The translations under genes and the position numbers were made by a program. The notes beneath the pieces were generated by a model, which saw only the letters and a list, made by a program, of their open reading frames with translations, made no database searches and was not told the DNA's origin. From the NCBI GenBank assembly GCA_973895155.1, contig OZ316891.1:19654001-19718000 (forward strand): a DNA stretch of 64,000 nt. Direction: 5' to 3'. This document shows, in pieces, positions 61,722-64,000 of this stretch. This DNA comes from Marsupella aquatica. Its lineage: Eukaryota; Marchantiophyta. The number at the start of each line of letters is the position of its first letter. Position 1 is the first letter of the stretch.

Positions 61722-62050
61722 AGGGTACAGTGCCCTCTCTCTAAGTATTCACGCTCAAGAGAAGATGCATCCAGTGTGCACTAAAGAGGGGCTTGCAGTA
61801 CGTGATAAGTGCAAACCTGTAGAATTGTGCACTTATCAGCATCAGAGTATCCAAACAGGGATTTGTGCAATATGATGAGTGCAAACCCGTAAAATTGTGC
61901 ACTTATTAGTAAGAGAGTATCCAAACGGGGTAAAGCATTCCGTGACATATGCAAAACCCAATACAATCGGGCATTTATCTTCAAGATGGTATGCAAACTG
62001 GGTTTTTGCTATGTGATAAGTGAAAACTCATACACTTGTGCACTTATCAT
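61722..62050. repeat. ~71-bp satellite cluster, copy B
   Basis: Leader 'acagtgccctctctctaagt', then at least four units starting near 61790, 61860, 61931 and 62002. Each carries '.tgataagtgcaaac.c.ta.aattgtgcacttatca' and 'agtatccaaac.ggg'. It is homologous to 59906-60130. A further degenerate copy, 'cacttatgaagggtttgcac', lies near 63333. Confidence 0.85.
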
Positions 62051-63678
62051 AGAAAAGCTGGGCAAGCTGGGTCATTCTCAAGAATACATGCACCCACTTG
62101 GAAACCATGATGGAAGCCAGCAGAACACTAAGGAAATCAAGACAATTGCAGAGACTATCGACAAACTCAAATTTTTTGTACATCCATGGGCTAACCTTGA
62201 GATACCTGGAACGTTAAATGAATGAAAAAGGATACCAGGAGAAACAGGGTGCAGCAATGTTATGAACATTCGGGCGAAAGTTGCCAAACACAGCTACATC
62301 TGGCCGACCAATGACAGCAAACGAACACAATGCCAGATTATTGCCTGAGTAATTGATTCAAAAAGGTTGTCATGAATATGGTTCAGGGTCAAAGTTTGTC
62401 GAAGCAGCACCTGAATGTCGCGCCATCGAGGTCTCACTTTGGAAGGAGAACATGTTAGTAATATTCTTACCTGAAATTCCCAAAATAATTTTGACCATTA
62501 GATTTCCCTAGATTTAAGGCTGATCGTGAGATTCTGGCTAATGGGGCCTGTGACAAGGTGGGAAAGTGGCAAATGGTACATATAATTGTTTTTTGCTAAA
62601 GTGGCAAAGACTTTTGGAGAGGGGGAATCTAGCAAAAATTTGCCACTAGAAAAATGTTGCTCAAAACCCAAACCGTCATCATAGAGTAAGTAAAAAATAA
62701 TGTGGCCATCATTTCCCAAAATTCAGGAAAAGATGTCAAGGAGAGGGTTTCATATATAACACTGAAACCCTCTCCTGCCAAAAAGACAGTTTCATATATA
62801 ACCCTCTCCTGCCAAATGGGGAGACATGGTCCCAAAGGCAAAAAAATACCAATAAAGGGAAGAAGAAAAGACTTACTATCGACGAAGGAAAAATATATAT
62901 TTTATTGTTGTGACCAAACACATTTTGGACATTTTGGTCAGAGCTTGTTTAGGTGTGGACTTGTGCCATCAGTTTTTGTGTAGACTTACTTTTCTTGTTA
63001 GGAAAATGGCACAAAGTTCAGCATTTTATTTCATATGATTTGATATACCACATCCTTGGCCAACAAGCTATTTGGTCTAATAAGACTTACTGAAGTTTCC
63101 ACCTCTATGTTTTCTGAGCCTATCTTCTTAGATGAATTTTCTTTGTATTTAGTGCCACAATACTCTACCGTGACTACCAACAACCAACAGAGGGAAATCC
63201 TGTCAAGGCCAATGTGGGTCAATCATAATTCAACACAGAGCCTGAAAGTATGATCAAAAATATAAACTTGCCATGCACATATAAGTAAGTGAAATACAAT
63301 GTGATTGTGCGCTTACTGACAAGTATTCATATACACTTATGAAGGGTTTGCACTTAAAAATTTGTCATTTATTGAAAACAGTTCAGGCCTATTTGCACTA
63401 CCAATGGTACCAACTCTGTCAGAAAGGGCAAGAAATGAATGCATTGCAGAAAGCCAGGTTTGCACTTATGGATTGTCCACTTATAGAGAGACAACTTTGA
63501 GATTTGACGATAGTGTCGACAACAAAGGTTTCCACAATAGATATGCATACTCATGGCTTCCTATGTACTGGTGCTTGTTTTGAATTTTTTTGGACATTGA
63601 TCTGGTTGCCAGATGTTTTGTTTTGTGCTGCTCTTTGTCAACAAAGAGTCACTAGTCATACCCAGTCAAGCAACTTTA
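62051..63678. other. Intergenic DNA, no gene recognised
   Basis: Short open frames only. Apart from the hairpin at 62740-62775 and a degenerate satellite unit near 63300-63360, I see no structure. Confidence 0.45.
62740..62775. repeat. 13-bp perfect inverted repeat (hairpin)
   Basis: ggagagggtttca (62740-62752) and tgaaaccctctcc (62763-62775) surround a 10-base loop of 'tatataacac'. The loop-side phrase 'tttcatatataac' repeats at about 62790, followed by another 'cctctcctgccaaa'. Confidence 0.85.
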
Positions 63679-63787
63679 GGGATAGATTTAGAGTCATGCC
63701 AGGCAAACAAGTTTACAAATAGGTTCAATTGTGGGATAGATTTAGAGTCATGCCTGGTTAACAAGTTTATAAATATGTTCAATTGTT
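63679..63787. repeat. 55-bp tandem duplication
   Basis: 'ggatagatttagagtcatgc' starts at 63679 and 63734. Each is followed by 'c..gg..aacaagttta.aaat..gttcaattgt', with about six differences. Confidence 0.9.
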
Positions 63788-64000
63788 ATCCAGAGATGCA
63801 CGGAAAAAGGCTCCACAATGAAACACAAATATGTTAATTGTGTTGATAGGTTAAATAAGTTCTACCTTACTCATCGTCAGCCCCATCACAATACAATAAA
63901 GAACTCCAAAAATATTCTCTCCTATTTCCCCTCGTCTACTCGCTATCTCTACCTCCCTTCTCTCTGTCGTACATAACTACAGTACTGTACTTCTCGTGTA

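Overview
The window is plant nuclear DNA. The evidence is intron-rich genes with GT-AG (and a few GC-AG) splice sites, a chloroplast thylakoid kinase of the STN7/STN8 type, a P-class pentatricopeptide repeat protein, a plant-type membrane-anchored aspartyl protease, and long AT-rich intergenic stretches full of degenerate repeats. Introns are mostly 100-900 bases and genes are fairly compact, which suggests a land plant with a modest genome, perhaps a bryophyte or other non-seed plant. That placement is an inference. There is no sign of bacterial organisation (operons, Shine-Dalgarno sites, CRISPR), and I recognised no rRNA or tRNA gene.

Six protein-coding genes can be reconstructed exon by exon. 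From left to right they are: STN8-like thylakoid protein kinase (minus, 1486-5233, 3 exons); PRP40-type U1 snRNP splicing factor with two WW and five FF domains (minus, 12222-23260, 29 exons); Mpv17/PMP22-family membrane protein with a long organelle-targeting extension (minus, 33268-36359, 7 exons); P-class PPR protein (plus, 37217-40905, 2 exons); THUMP-domain guanine-N2 RNA methyltransferase (minus, 42790-48495, about 17 exons); and an APCB1-like membrane-anchored aspartyl protease (minus, 53733-58289, 9 exons). A short coding-like remnant of sulfite oxidase lies at 29907-30062. For most genes the exon lengths and phases close exactly, which strongly supports the models. The exceptions are one internal junction of the THUMP gene, the first donor of PRP40 and the first exon of the PPR gene.

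The gene-poor parts (6-12 kb, 24-33 kb, 48.5-53.7 kb, 59.9-64 kb) hold layered repeats: a recent 137-bp tandem duplication, three diverged copies of a roughly 566-bp unit, a repeat family seen at three loci with a roughly 75-bp internal array, a 405-bp Harbinger/Tourist-like MITE with its TAA target duplication and a paralogous empty site, a roughly 36-bp minisatellite, and a roughly 71-bp satellite.

The genes are ordinary unrelated nuclear genes. Mpv17 and PPR are divergent and share an 858-bp upstream region; PPR and THUMP are convergent. I see no gene cluster acting as one pathway and no convincing new biological system. The most unusual items are the shared repeat family, the MITE with its empty site, the three candidate GC-AG introns and the very long Lys/Glu tract of PRP40.
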